Of a DNA stretch of 64,000 nt, positions 28,050 to 40,150 are shown piece by piece. Under the pieces are notes generated by a model. That model ran no database searches and was not told the DNA's origin. It worked only from the letters and a program-made list of their open reading frames with translations. The position numbers and the translations under genes were made by a program. The stretch lies in assembly GCA_963662175.1 (NCBI GenBank), contig OY759227.1, forward strand, positions 9,890,501 to 9,954,500. The letters are read 5' to 3'. This DNA comes from Aradus depressus. Taxonomy: Eukaryota > Arthropoda > Insecta > Hemiptera > Aradidae. Position 1 is the stretch's first letter; each line of letters opens with the position of its first letter.

Positions 28050-28860
28050 AGATATTGAGACTCCTGAAATAAATGTGAAAAGACCTGAAGATTACTGATG
28101 AGCGGGGAGAGGTTAATGGGTGTAGGCGTATGTATGGGTAAACCGGCTTAAGTTGAAAAAATGTTAAACCAACCATAATCTAGAGAGATTGTAGGAGTTG
28201 GGCGAAGAAAAGTGTGAAGCAGGATGATGCTAAGGAAAAGTGTATACAGTTGATGTGGGGGAGAAGAGAGCAGAAAATTAGGAGAGGGTAATGTGATGAA
28301 CTAGTATAAAGATGGTTAAAGACCGAGGAGGTATTAATATAATAATGAATGACTTTGAAGTGGAGGGGCGGAAACTCATATGAGGGTGTAGGACTGTAAT
28401 TTTTCGATGAGGGGCGGTCAAAAATGTGCTCTAGTGAAAAAGGCTACAAACCGCTGAACCTTGGTGATACTAGTGTGATAATACACGGCTGTAAGTTTAT
28501 ATACCTAGTACATCACCGCCTTGTCCGACCATGTCACAATGATCGAATGGATAGCAAGTCAGCCTCTCAAGGCAAAGAAGGCGGCTTCGACTCCCCCTAA
28601 GTCAAGTTTTTTTTTTTCTGAAGAAGTTGACCCTAGCTACTTCATTAAAAATTAATTGCAATTCTAGACGCTTGGAAGCGCTAGTGGGCTAATTAGAAAA
28701 ATAAAATGAAAGAGGGGTGGGGTAGAGAGGGAGAGCAGAAACTTCATTGAGATGGGGAAGTAGATTGGTAGTGAATCAAAGGACAAAAATTGAGATGAAA
28801 AAATTTGGGGTGTAGGAGGGTTGAGCTGGGGATGTACAATGGTGGGTGATTCGGAATTGG
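28050..28860 (+). repeat. R2 repeat block with embedded tRNA-like region
   Basis: Collinear in inverted orientation with 35.4-36.8 kb. Shared blocks are GTGTATACAGTTGATGTGGG, GAGAGGGTAATGTGATGAA, CCGCTGAACCTTGGT and CCATGTCACAATG. The last leads into a tRNA-like segment (about 28525-28600) with a B-box-like GGCTTCGACTCC. Ends near GGTTGAGCTGGGGATGTAC at 28818. Confidence 0.7.
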
Positions 28861-28899
28861 GGAGGGGGGGGGAGGGTGGTGGTGGTGGGAGAGGAGTGG

Positions 28900-30150
28900 A
28901 AGACGGCCGCCATCTTACTCTTTAGCCATTGCGCCAGAAGTAACTTTCCTCCCCTACTATCCTGCGTTGCTGTTTGGTGGGGCTACGCCACCACCCAGCC
29001 GCCGCATATTTTGCTACGGCCTCGAATACCCCCGTGTAGATTGTTCTACACACGGGGTAGCCAAGGCCCCAGTTAGCCCTGGCTAAGCAGCCCAGAGCAT
29101 TGAATGTGGCATTTGTCCTATCCTTAATGCCAACGGCGTGCGGAGTCACATTCAAGTCCCGACCCAACCACACACCATTAAGGCTTCGGGGCTCTCAATA
29201 CGCATCCCCTGGATCCTGACCTAAAGGGGATGACGTGCGTCCACTCTCCCTCTCTCAAGTATGGTCTGAGTCTTGCTTGGTGAGAGAGAGAGCTTGTTGC
29301 CGGTGCACCAGTCGCCTATACAATCTACGGCTCTTTGGGCTTGTCGGGTTAGAGCGGCACGGCTATCAGCGTGCACCGTGACCACTAGGTCGTCGACATA
29401 GGCAATAGCCTTAAATCCTCGATCATCGAGTTCACGGAGCAGTCCATCGAAGAGTATGTTCCACAGGCTGCTTATGGTCGCTGATTTATAACTCAGAAAG
29501 CTCGAAGATATTCCTCGGCGTTCCCATTGCTTGTAGCCTCGTCAGTATGGTCGGCCACCAGACGCAATCGAACGCCACAGCTATGTCGAAGAAGACACAG
29601 AGAGCATATTTGGCTCTACGCTCCTCCACATCCGCCCTCAGCGTCCGCAGTGCATCCTCCGTGGAACAACCCCTGGAACAGCCAAACTGTCGATGGGACA
29701 CCGAGGCATATACCCGGTCCCGTATGCTAAGGAGGACGAGGGCCTCCACCACCTCACCAAAAATAGGCAATAGGCTGATTGGTCTGAAACTCCCCGCCCG
29801 GGTTGGGTCCCTATCCCCAGGCTTGGCAAACGTGCACACAATGGCTCGTTTCCAAGCCCTAAGGGGGCCAACCTAATGCAGGTGTTGTATAGATACAAAA
29901 GGTCCCGCCCGATGATCGGGAGCGCTTTTTTGATCATGGCGGCGTCAATGAGGTCTCCCTCAGGGGCTCCGCCATTCTTCTGCCTCCCGATCGCCAAGTC
30001 GAGGTCTATGCTGTCCCAATTAGGTGCGTCTTCTGTGTTCGGCAAAAGGCGGGATGCTAAACTTACCGCTGCTTGTGCAGGAGTATCCTCGTCCGGGTTG
30101 TCCGCCGGGAAGGCCTCCCTCAGGTACATTTCTCCGGCCTCCCGCATCGA
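28900..30150 (-). pseudogene. R1-clade-like LINE fragment (reverse transcriptase)
   Basis: Minus-strand pieces in several frames form one non-LTR retrotransposon segment. They are a linker (GRQKNGGAPEGDLIDAAMIK), RT blocks (SFRPISLLPIFGEVVEALVL; KYALCVFFDIAVAFDCVWWP), the catalytic AYVDDLVV near 29395, and the region after RT (RTIYTGVFEAVAKYAAAGWW). Frameshifts and the missing 5' half make it inactive. Clade assignment to R1-like elements is from general resemblance. Confidence 0.8.
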
Positions 30151-30289
30151 TGTAGTAAATGTTGTAAATTAGTTAATATTAAAATAATATGTTTTTCTAA
30201 ATTGTATTAAATACATTATAATTAACATGTGTTAGCAAAAGATCTTGAAAATAAAGTCAGTTGTTGTCAGGACCTTTTTGCTATGTTAT

Positions 30290-31395
30290 TACAGATGCCG
30301 AAAGTCTTCGTGTTCTAGTCGAGCTGAAGGAGGGGAGACCCGAAAGGTAGAGGACACACTGGACTCAATGACCCCGCGGGAGCTCGTGATCAACATAAAG
30401 TTCAGCAAACCCGCCAGGAGAGGGGGGATCGTTCTGCCGATGAGCTCGGGACACTTGCGACGAACCCAAAGCTCCAAGAGACGGGCCTCAAGGCGGAGAC
30501 GCACAAAAGAAGAAACGCGCGCCTTGTCGGATTCGATGTGCCCTCGGCCTGGTCGGGGGAGGACCGCTCCAGGAGGTTCTGAACCCAATACCCCACCTGG
30601 ATCAAGTTTTGGACGCCCTCTCAGTAGGCAATGTCATAGTTCTGGCTCTTTTGTGACCGCTGTTGCCACCTATTCCTCTGACGATCAATGGGAAGGTCTC
30701 AAGAGTTCTGACCCGGTTGACCAGATTGAAGATGAAGTCGGCATATTCAGTAGTACATTACTTCGAGCTGCCGATGAGGTCATCCCCAAAAAGGTCAACC
30801 GGATTGAGAAGGTACTATGGTGGAGTGAGGACCTTACCCTCGCCAAGAGATAACAGTTAATCGTGTCAGGAAGAAGAGTCAGCCAAATCTATGGGAAATT
30901 CCTTAGCGTCAGGCCGATTGCCACAGGTGGCCTCCATTATGGCGGCCAGTATGCCATGCCCCTGGAGGAGGCTGGCAGGATAGGTGGAGGATTCACCCAG
31001 CCGACGGGGCATCAGGAGCGCTGTCCGTACCCTACCGGATACGGAGAACACACCTGCATTGGAAGACAAAGGAGTGGCGGCGTCCTTGGGAGTGATCTCG
31101 TAGACGCCGCTATAATCAATAAAGCTTTCCCGACCATCAGGTCAGATCTCGTACATCTGTTTAACTTCTTAGGTGGCGCCACTTCCCTAGGAGTTGGAAA
31201 CGAGCACTAGTGTGTACGTGTGTTAAGTATGGTGATAGAGATCTTTCACTGACAGGGAGCCACAGACCAATCAGCCTACTCCCCGCCTTCGGTAAGTTAT
31301 TGGAGGCTCTTATCTTTGAAGGAATTCGGGCCCAGGTACACGCCTCTGTCAGTTCTGTGGCTTGAGGAGCAGGTTGTAATGTTGTTCCTGGTGTT
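30290..31395 (+). pseudogene. second LINE fragment, plus strand, upstream half
   Basis: Pieces match the same LINE family as 28900-30150 on the opposite strand: WWSEDLTLAKR of the endonuclease-RT linker, then GSDLVDAAIINKAFPTIRSD and the RT start (SHRPISLLPAFGKLLEALIF). The sequence stops matching at about 31395 and resumes at about 34228, so a 2.8-kb insertion interrupts it. Many stops. Confidence 0.7.
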
Positions 31396-34227
31396 TCCAG
31401 CCTTGGAAAATTGGAAGAACAGCAATTACAACTTGAGAATGGAAATTCCAGTTATCCCAACAACTAGACAAAAATTCTCTGAAACCTATATTTTCGACGG
31501 ATAAATCAAAATCCTGTGGTGTCGTCACTTCTGCTGGGGAAATGGGGGAGAGAGAGAAAATAAAATAACTACATAAAATGAAAAACGAGGTAATTTAATC
31601 TTCCAGAAAAATAATCAAAAATAAACTTCTACTAATAAAAGAAAAGAAAACTTGACTGGATGAATATCTATAACAGACAAATCCCTCTAAATATATATAA
31701 TATAATAAATCTCAATAATTTAATTCACTTATAGAATGTTGTTGCCGCCAATTAAGTTAAGTTTTGGTGGCGTCACTTGTGGGATTTTGGCGAAACCAAT
31801 TTCACTAGTTTGGCCACTTGACCGCTAGATAGGGCTTATCTATTTCGCCCCCACTTTCTCTCTCTTATGCTTCCGGACCCCGAACCAGACGGTTCTATTA
31901 GCTTCCAGTGTTTTGTCTTACAGTTCCCAGTGTTTTAATAGTTTCCTAATATATTTTGCCACCATATGAGAACTTGCACCCACCTTCGAGACCATGCAGA
32001 TCAGGTAAGGGGCTTTTTCGATTGTTTGGGGAATTCTCTGGCCATTGCATTCTCTTTCAGTTCGGAGAGCACCCTGACCTGCGTGAGACTTTCTTCTCAT
32101 TTCACCCATTTGGTAAGTTCTCTAAGATTCCTTAATTATACAGTCCACTTTATATTGCCGGAAGTTGAATTTATGTTTTGCCATAGATTCGCCTCCCCCA
32201 ATCTTGTCACTGGCCATTTGTGGGGCCACAGGTTTAGAACCCCCACTTTTTGGCGTACACAAGAACATTTGGTTCATTCCGGACCGGATTAAGAACTTCT
32301 TTTGGTCGACTCCGAAAAAAAATTATAATTCAGCATCCATAAATTTGATTAATTGTGCCCAGGCTATGTTACGTCTCAACATAGACTTAACGTAATCCCT
32401 TTTGTATCATCAAGACAATAAGTATTTTATTTTGCTACTTATTTTGTTCAATAAATAATATTTCTTTTAATTTAATTATTTTGTCTAGTTATTTTCTATT
32501 TTTGGTTTTTTTATCATGCCGAAAACTATTCAATCGAAGATGGGAACATCAGATATTGAACTTAAAGCTTTGGAATTGATTTCCAAACGTGAGTTGCAAT
32601 TTGCCAGACTTGACAATATCTGGACTAAGATAAAAGTCCTAGATGATTTGGTTGAATCCCATTCATGTTTTAATATGATCCCAGATATTGAGCAAAATTT
32701 CGATGAAATTCAAAATTCACTGAATCAACTTAATGTACATTTGTCTTCAAAAGATAAAATCGACACCATTAAACGTCAAATCGCCTTTGATGACTTAATA
32801 ATTGCGATTAAGTCTGTCTATGGAAAAATTAATAAAACTGTACCCTCATCCTCTAACCCAGTATCCACTAATTCTGTTGTCAATAACCATATGTTACCTC
32901 AGATCCCAATTTCTATTTTTGATGGAAAAATTGAAAATTGGATGGAATTAAATTCCATTTATAATTCATTAGTGCATAATAACATATCTTTAGATGAAAT
33001 AAAGAAGTTTCAATATTTGAAATCGGCTTTATCTGGTGAAGCTATGACCGTAATATCAGGTTTTGAATTAGCTTCCGAAAATTATGCCATTGCTTATAAC
33101 GCATTACAAAATAGATTTCAGAATAAGCGACGTCTAGCTAGTACTTATTTAAATAATATTTTGACCTTTAAAGGTGCAACATCCTCAGCATTAAGTAATT
33201 TAAAACATTTCTTAAATGTTCATCAAACTTCACTTAATGCCATTAAGGCTTTAAATATCGATGATTTAGCGGACTTTCTGTTGTTTTCATTAACTTAAAA
33301 AAATTTAGATCCCTTCACTAGACGAGGTTTTGAAAATAAATTTGCTTCCGAAGAAATTCCAACTTATAGTCAGTTAATGGAATTTGTAACACAACAAGTT
33401 CGTACCGGTGAATTGTCTGATGTCATCAAGTCTCCTTCCTCTCCTAGACTTAGTTCGTATACTAAATCGCGTGTAATGTTAGTTTACGCTCGTTCTGAAA
33501 ATTCGATGAAACCTTATTCTTCCGTTCAAAATAAAACTATTTCGTGTCCTAAATGTAAAGATAATCATTTATTATGTCATTGTCCTAATTTTTTAGAAAC
33601 CTCTACTAAAGATAAGTATCAATTTTTAAGAGAAACAAATAGATGCTTCAACTGCCTTGGCAGACATTCGAGGAGTAGCTGCCCTTCCAAATCGACTTGT
33701 AAATCCTATCACAGTAATCTACACCATACCACCTTGCATCCTGATAATTCCAAGACGAAGTTTGCCAATTACGATCATTCTAAGTCAGTTTCCTTTGTTT
33801 CAGTTAGCTCTTCTGCACATCGCAATGAGAATTCTCATAGTAATCCTCATGTATCCGAGTCTTTAGGCACAGCTCCCAGCTCCGACCAGGCTGTTTCATG
33901 TACAGCCTACAACTCTGCCTCCACCAAGCCTCACGCCTTACTAGGCACTCTGGTTATTCTCATTTGTGGCCGAGATACTGTACTGGGGCCACAGGTTTAG
34001 AACCCCCGCTTTTTGGCGTACACAAATGTAATATACAACCTGTGTTCTCTCTCGGGGAGGCAAGTCGCAAGTGTACTACTTTGGTTCAGGGTCCACGAGG
34101 GTGACCAGAAGCTACCGCACCCCGTGAATGACCGCTCAATCAATATAACATATCCGAACGATTATCGATTTATTTGGGGGGCGTTCCAATATCTATGTGA
34201 AATCCATATATGTAAACTTCATTACTA
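31396..34227 (+). mobile_element. BEL/Pao relic nested in the LINE
   Basis: This contains a gag-like frame (32516-34000), a leader, and a 42-bp sequence at both 32221-32262 and 33984-34025 that differs at a single base (TGGGGCCACAGGTTTAGAAC onward to GGCGTACACAA). The repeated word lies where an LTR end and primer-binding site would be. No protease, RT or integrase remains, so the pol region was deleted or the copy recombined. LTR limits are not resolved. Confidence 0.6.
32516..34000 (+). pseudogene. BEL/Pao Gag with one in-frame stop
   Basis: A DUF1759-type Gag: PQIPISIFDGKIENWMELNS, then FQYLKSALSGEAMTVISGF and YNALQNRFQNKRRLASTYLN, then a zinc knuckle RCFNCLGRHSRSSCPSK. A single TAA at 33296-33298 divides the otherwise continuous frame. 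AT-rich codon usage, unlike the GC-rich BEL element at 52-59 kb, shows it is another family. Confidence 0.8.
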
Positions 34228-34490
34228 GGTCGCCGGAGACGAATTGATGATGCCGAGGGCGGATGTTGAGAATGACCGTGGGAAACACGCTCTCTATGTC
34301 TTCTTTGACATCGTGTCGACCTGCGCCTGGTGGCCTCCCATCCTCACCTTACTGCGGGTCGTGGGGCTGCCTGGGAATGTGAACTAGTTTCCACCTTCCT
34401 GAGCGATCGGTCTACGACCAAGAGTCAACTCTATGCTAGCTTTACAGTGGACGTCACTAGGGGCTGTCCCTAGGGCTCGGTTCTCATACA
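34228..34490 (+). pseudogene. second LINE fragment, downstream half
   Basis: It resumes the RT sequence interrupted at 31395: RADVENDRGKHALYVFFDIV and WWPPILTLLRVVGLPGN, aligned with the same blocks of the minus-strand copy. It ends near CLGAVP-type sequence with stops. Confidence 0.7.
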
Positions 34491-35089
34491 GATATTCTTT
34501 GAGAGCGGTGGATGTAAAGCATTCGTCTGTGGAGAATAATCAAAAATTATGCGAATTTTTGACCCATTTATTGGGTGGGTGACGTGTATCGTTTCTCTCC
34601 CAACACCAAAAAAAAGATGTATCTTTTGGAATCCGATATATCGTACCCCATGTTGATGTAAAAAACAACATTGGGACCTCCTTTCCAGACTGATCAACCG
34701 TTTTCAAAGAAACTAACATGTAGAGAAATTGAACTAGTCTGTGAAAGATCTTCTAATATTTCATGAAATGGGGGTTTTAAGAGATAAAAGAGATAACTTC
34801 GATAATGTACAGACTAATTTTAAATATTTACAAGATTCGAACAATTTTATTGCTGATACTATTACTAAATTACATTATTTATACCTAAATAATTACACAC
34901 ATTTTGCGATATAACCCCTTTAGAAATGCCCTCCTCCGGGGTCTTTGGTCGCTCCTCAACTGCGGCCATCCACCGCAGTAGAGTAGAATAGCCGGTCCTA
35001 CCCCCGCCACATCGGTGGCACCAGTGGCACCTTCACCCACTCCCTTGTGGCACCCCTGTGGTACCCGTCTGAGGCTCCCCTGAGGCTCC
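34491..35089. other. unassigned spacer
   Basis: No gene, RNA or repeat that I can support. The segment from about 34900 becomes GC-richer before the R2 block. Confidence 0.4.
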
Positions 35090-36891
35090 CACTGCGCAAC
35101 ACCGATTACCATGGCTCGTGCAGCTCAACCTATGATGTACTTCCCCAGCTCAAACTATGATGTACTTCCCCAGCTCAACATCTGTGCACCCTCACCTTCG
35201 GACCCACCAATTTTTTTTTCTACATAGTGTATGGAGAAAATATAGTCCATGAAAATACGTCACACCGACATGTTCAGACCTGCCCTCTACCAGGACATAT
35301 GAGCATGCTGTCCCACCCTATGCGGCACCCGCCCCCACCTTTTTTATATTCTCAGAAATGACACATGAGAAGATGTATTCGTCCATCATGTAACTTTTAA
35401 ATAATTGTGTTATTAGATGTACATCCCCAGCTCAACTTCGAGCACCCCCACCTTCGGACCCACCCAGTCCTCAGATTTGTTATTACATTTAAATATTAGT
35501 AAATTATAATTAGCACACTAGCACTACCAAGCGTCTAAAATTGAAATTACTATTTATTTAGTGCGGCTTCTTAATAAAAAAAAATAACTTGTACTTGCGG
35601 GGATCGAACTCGTCCACTTTGACTTGAGAGGCCGATACGCTAACCCCGCGACCATTGTGACATGGTTGGTACGTCGGTGATAATCTAGGTATATAAATCT
35701 CCGGGCGTGTTCTATTAGCAGAACCAAGGTTCAGCGGTTTCTAACCTTTTCGCTAATTTTTGATCGCCCCTCATCTCAAATTTTTTTCAAGTCAGTCATT
35801 ATTATATTAATATCTTCTACACTAATTCATCACATTACCCTCGTATAATTTTCCGCGATCGTATAGCAATGTGGTTCCTCTGAGGTATGGAGTAAGTATA
35901 GCATAGTGGTTCCTCTGAGGTATGGAGTAAGTATAACAATGTACCTCCCCAGCTACATCCTATGCATAGACAAAGTATTGTCCTTTCCCCTCCCATTCCC
36001 CTCCCCTTTCCCAGAAAATTCCTTGAGGGCGCTCAACTGGGTTGAATGAGACCTAACCAGAGAGCCCCCACTAGACCAAATTTTTTCATCCTTCTTAACC
36101 CAAAGAAGTTTCCGCTCTCCCCAACACAACAACAGTCACTTCTTAGGAACATATCTTCTAATTTTTCATTTCTATCTAGTCTTACACACCACATCAATGG
36201 TGTTCTTTAAACCTTTTTTCTCTCAAGTTATAGTGCCCCTCCCAAAACTTTTACATCTCCCAGACCCCCTCATCACATTACAGAAGCCACTATGAGGTCA
36301 ACCTATACTAGAGTTGTTCACTTTGAATCACATTCAATGTACCATCCCACATCAACTCTTCACCCAATGTACCTCCCCAGCTCAACACTATAAAGTCATC
36401 TCTCTCTTGAATCACTTCCCCAGCTCTCTCCAACCACCCCATACAAATAGTAACATATATTTCTGACCAGGTATGCTCCACACTCCAGTACTTTAGTAGA
36501 CAAACGTATGGAGACAGGGGGCAGATCTAACTTATGAACTGGTCGAGCGATGAAATTATGACATAAACGTTACCGATTACTGAACCCGAAGTCAGCCGTA
36601 TTTAAGAATTCTTATCTACAGGAAGCATTTCCTGTTACATGGAATATGAATTCTCCAGTTTATTTAAATTAAGCTAGTACGTCCCAGACCAAAATGTAGA
36701 GGGCGCTACCTAATATATTTGATATACTAATTCATCACATTGTCCTCTCCTAATTTTCAGCTCTCTACTTCCCCACATCAATTGTATACACTTCCTCTAA
36801 AATCTAAATTTTTATTACAATCCTACTTCCCCACAATAATTATTATAAAATCATAATTCGTAAATCCTACTTCCCCAGATTCTGCTTCTCC
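35090..36891 (-). repeat. R2 repeat region
   Basis: Inverted counterpart of 24.88-25.19 kb (at 35.09-35.33) and 28.05-28.86 kb (at 35.4-36.8). The word ATGTACTTCCCCAGCTCAA and variants occur at least ten times (for example 35133, 35159, 35409, 35942, 36368, 36836, 36868). No reading frame is conserved among copies. Confidence 0.75.
35585..35670 (-). repeat. tRNA-related (SINE-like) segment within R2
   Basis: On the minus strand the order is an A-box-like GGGTTAGCGTATCGG, 20-odd bases, then a B-box-like GAGTTCGATCCCCGC and a T/A-rich tail. The partner lies near 28525-28600. Internal pol III promoter boxes suggest a tRNA-derived SINE or a tRNA-like head carried by R2. No full cloverleaf forms, so it is not called a tRNA gene. 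Confidence 0.6.
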
Positions 36892-36895
36892 TTCT

Positions 36896-38384
36896 TGTAA
36901 TATAAACAAGCCCGTTGCCAAGGCAACGGATTTATAAGCAACGATACATTTATAATAAACCAATTTAGAAAAGGACAAAGAAAATAAAGAAGAAAGAAAC
37001 CTAAGGATGAAGAACAACTTTAAAAGAAATCAACAGGAAGAAAGTAAGAATAACTTTAAAAGGAAGAAAAGGTGGCTGAAGGCCTAACCTTACAGTTATC
37101 AACCAACATTTTCAACATCAATTACCAGATCCACCGACTTCAAAATGAAACCAAATTTTCAGAAGGGACTATTTTAACACCCAGGAACAAAATGAAACAG
37201 CTAAAAGAAGAAGAATGAAGAAAATTTCAGAAAATTATAAGCAAAATTAAGAAAAGGTCAATAATTAAAAAACGAGTCGGTAGAAGGTTGTGAAAATTTT
37301 TAGGAAAAGACAGTTAATTATTAAGAAAAGATTAAAGAAGAAAAAGAAGAGAAAAACTGCCCACATCAGAAAGAAAAGCCAGTAGTAAATTTTGAAGAAA
37401 CGGTCAGTTCTAAAATACATCGAATCAACTAGGCCGGATCCCATCTGAAATAATACAAGTGATCCGAAAGTGTATACCACAAACTTTAAACACTATTTTC
37501 GAGAGATGAAGGAGGCAAAATTAAAAAGAAAAGTTACAGAAAATTAAGATGACAATTTAGAAAAGAGAAGAAACGGAAGAAAGGAGAGAAAACACCAAAA
37601 AATATTAATATTTAGAAGTAAAACAAGAGACAACAGAAAAAAGAAACTCGAATTTGCTACCCATAATTCCGTGCGGAGGCAGTTTAGTCAGTCTACGCTG
37701 GGTTCTGATAGAGGCAAAACCTGTGAAGGACTGGTCCCTGTTTCTGTGTAAAAAAAAAGTGACAAAGTAGTGAGTGGAATGGTGGAAGTGAGTGGGAAGT
37801 GACTAATGAAGAGTTGAGATGAGGTGGAGAGAGCCTGGACTCCGATTTCTTTTGTAAAATAGAATTAATTAGAATTTTATGTTCCAGGTGACGTCACCAA
37901 GGTAGGATCCATTTTTTTGTACATATAATTTCTAAGATGGCCATTTTTAATTTCAAAATTCATAATAGTTTTATTAAAGTTATATTGTTTGTAAATATGT
38001 TTTAATTTTCTCTTAACTCCCCATATCTCTCTCAATGAAATTCAAATTTCAAAACTCATAGGCCTTGCGAATCAACACCTTTGAGGTAAGCGCCAATCGT
38101 TATCGGGACATAATATTTAATAATCTTAATTTTCAGAATCACACCGGGAGACTTTTGGATTTTTGGATTGGTGCAAGTAACGTAGTTTGAAAATTTTACA
38201 GAGTTATTTATAACATATGTTTTTCATTTTTTTAACAGCTTCACTCAACCATATGGTAGATTATTTTATTTTTGAAATTATAAATTTAATTAACTTAAAT
38301 TTTTTTTTTATTCAAAATTTTATTCATTTTTTAAAATTTATTGTGAAAGGCATCAAGTCAATAAAAGACATAAAAAACCTAGCA
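36896..38384 (+). repeat. 5' LTR of element A
   Basis: 1489 bp, TG...CA. Starts with an interior palindrome GCCCGTTGCCAAGGCAACGG. Matches 42932-43592 plus 48734-49560, and, diverged and inverted, 59660-61082. Confidence 0.9.
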
Positions 38385-38387
38385 TTA

Positions 38388-38405
38388 TGGCATCTCCTTG
38401 TGAGG
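38388..38405 (+). promoter_or_regulatory. candidate primer-binding site of element A
   Basis: TGGCATCTCCTTGTG, three bases after the LTR. Element C has the near-identical TGGCATATCCCTTGTG at the same place (44380). The complementary tRNA end is not identified. Confidence 0.55.
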
Positions 38406-38689
38406 ATAATTTCTTGTTTTTTTTATTTTTGCATTCTTTGACCAATAAATAACTCGCATAGAGTCACCGAAACATTTTTTTTTAATAAAGAGTAAATATG
38501 CCTAAAAGATACATTTATTTAAAATCAGGAAGAATAAGGCCATGGGGAGATATGAGTTTCGTTGGGAGAGTGGGGAATATATTATATGAATTCTTATTAC
38601 ATATAAATAATAATATTGAACCTCATTTTTTTTTGCTGCTGCAATATTTTTTTTATTAATTTTTTTTGAGTTATATTCAATTATTAAAA

Positions 38690-40150
38690 ATGCCAACCAC
38701 GAGAGGCGAGAGTAAGAGAATGTTGGAAGTAGAGGCCGAACAAAATAGCACGGTAGGATCGGATGATTCGCGAGTTGATACAGATAGTTTTGAGGGAGAA
38801 ATGGAGGGGGTAGATAAAGACATAGTTGCGACTGTTGAGGAGGAAAAAGAGATAGAGATGAAAGAGAAAATAGAAGAGAAACCAGACAAGATGGATAGAT
38901 TCATGGAATTAATGACCCAGCAATTAGCAAATTTAAGTAGCAAGATGGACGAACAAAAAACAGACATGAACACAAAATTAGGAAATTTAGAGACAAATTT
39001 AAAAAGGGAAATGGGGGACAAATTAAGAAACATAGAGACAAACTTAAGTGGGGTAGAGACAAATTTAAGTAGTAAGATTGACGAACAGGAAACAAACATG
39101 ACAAATTTAGAGACAAATTTAAGTAGTAAGATTGACGAACAGAAAACAAACATGACAAATTTAGAGACAAATTTACGAGGGGATATGACTAATTTGAGAG
39201 GGGACATTCAAGATTTAGAGGTGAGATTAGATAAGCAGGTGGACAGCTTGAAGGATCAAATAGGGAGTTTAGAAATAAAAAATCAAGAGTTAAAAGACAA
39301 AGTTGATCAAGTAGCACAAAGTTTAAAGATTTAAACAATTTAAAAGAAGAAATAGAAGGTCGGATGAAGAAGGTTAAATAATCGGTAAAATAGATACCGC
39401 GGAAGAGGAATGGGAGGAACGCTGTCAAAATTTCGAGTTAAGGTTGTCAGGAATTAGGGAGAACAATAGCGTCCAAACAGCTGCAATTTCTGAACGGATT
39501 AGCCATGTAGAGGGGATCCAGGAGGAAGGATTCAAGGGAGTTGTAGAATTAGGGAGCAAAATAGAAACCAATTCAGAAAGAATTAGTCAAATAGAAGGGG
39601 ACATGTCAAAATTAAAGGAAGAAATCAGTAAAAGAATGGGAAAGGTTCAAACTGTAGATATAGAAAAAGGAACAGACTTAGAAATTTTAGTAGAGGAAGT
39701 CAAAATAGTTTCGGAAGTTAGTTATAGAAATAGTTTAGAAAATAAAGGTATAGATTTAGTAGTGAAAAATAAGTTTCAAGGTAAGAAAATATTGGTCAGA
39801 AAAATTCTTTCCAAAGGAGAAATCACAATGAATAATCATTTAGAGCATATTAATGCAGAAGTAAGAAAATATAAGAGTGTGGATGTTTTGCTGTATGGAT
39901 GGAGAGTGGACTTGACAGAAATATTATATAGGACAGCTGACGGGTTCGAAAAAATGTTTAGGGCAAAATACAGACAAACCGAACAGATAACTTTTAAAAT
40001 AAGGGGAAATGAAAAAAATGACGCAGTACTGACAGACAGACTACGCAAAATTTTATTTAGTGGGGGGGGGGGGGGGGGGGGGGAAGATATTTGAAGACAT
40101 TATAAGGCGCGGCATTAAGAAAAAAGCAGGGGCTCCTCTAAGGCTCTGCA
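38690..40150 (+). pseudogene. coiled-coil (Gag-like) protein of element A, frameshifted
   Basis: The N-terminal frame (38690-39334, MPTTRGESKRMLEVEAEQ) is acidic, then a long coiled coil of repeated NLETNL, MTNLETNLSSKIDEQ units (residues 75-205). A second frame (39444-40094) continues the coiled coil (SERISQIEGDMSKLKEEISK) and holds a basic C-terminal domain (KSVDVLLYGWRVDLTEILY). A 22-G run then precedes a third frame ending with IIRRGIKKK, also found at the end of the element C protein. No zinc knuckle or enzyme motif is visible. Position after the primer-binding site suggests Gag. Confidence 0.7.
40062..40083 (+). repeat. 22-base G tract
   Basis: An uninterrupted run of 22 Gs inside the coiled-coil gene of element A, at a frameshift. 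It could form quadruplex structure or be an assembly length error. Confidence 0.8.

Noticed and set aside
29527..30172. Plus-strand frames of 67-109 codons across the LINE
   Set aside because: Shadows of the minus-strand reverse transcriptase in GC-rich DNA.
35585..35670. A functional tRNA gene on the minus strand
   Set aside because: A and B boxes are present, but no cloverleaf with paired acceptor and anticodon stems could be drawn, and the segment is embedded in a repeat that recurs at 28.5 kb.
38677..39207. Long antisense frame, 176 codons, opposite the coiled-coil gene
   Set aside because: Low-complexity mirror of the repeated coiled-coil codons; no start context or similarity.
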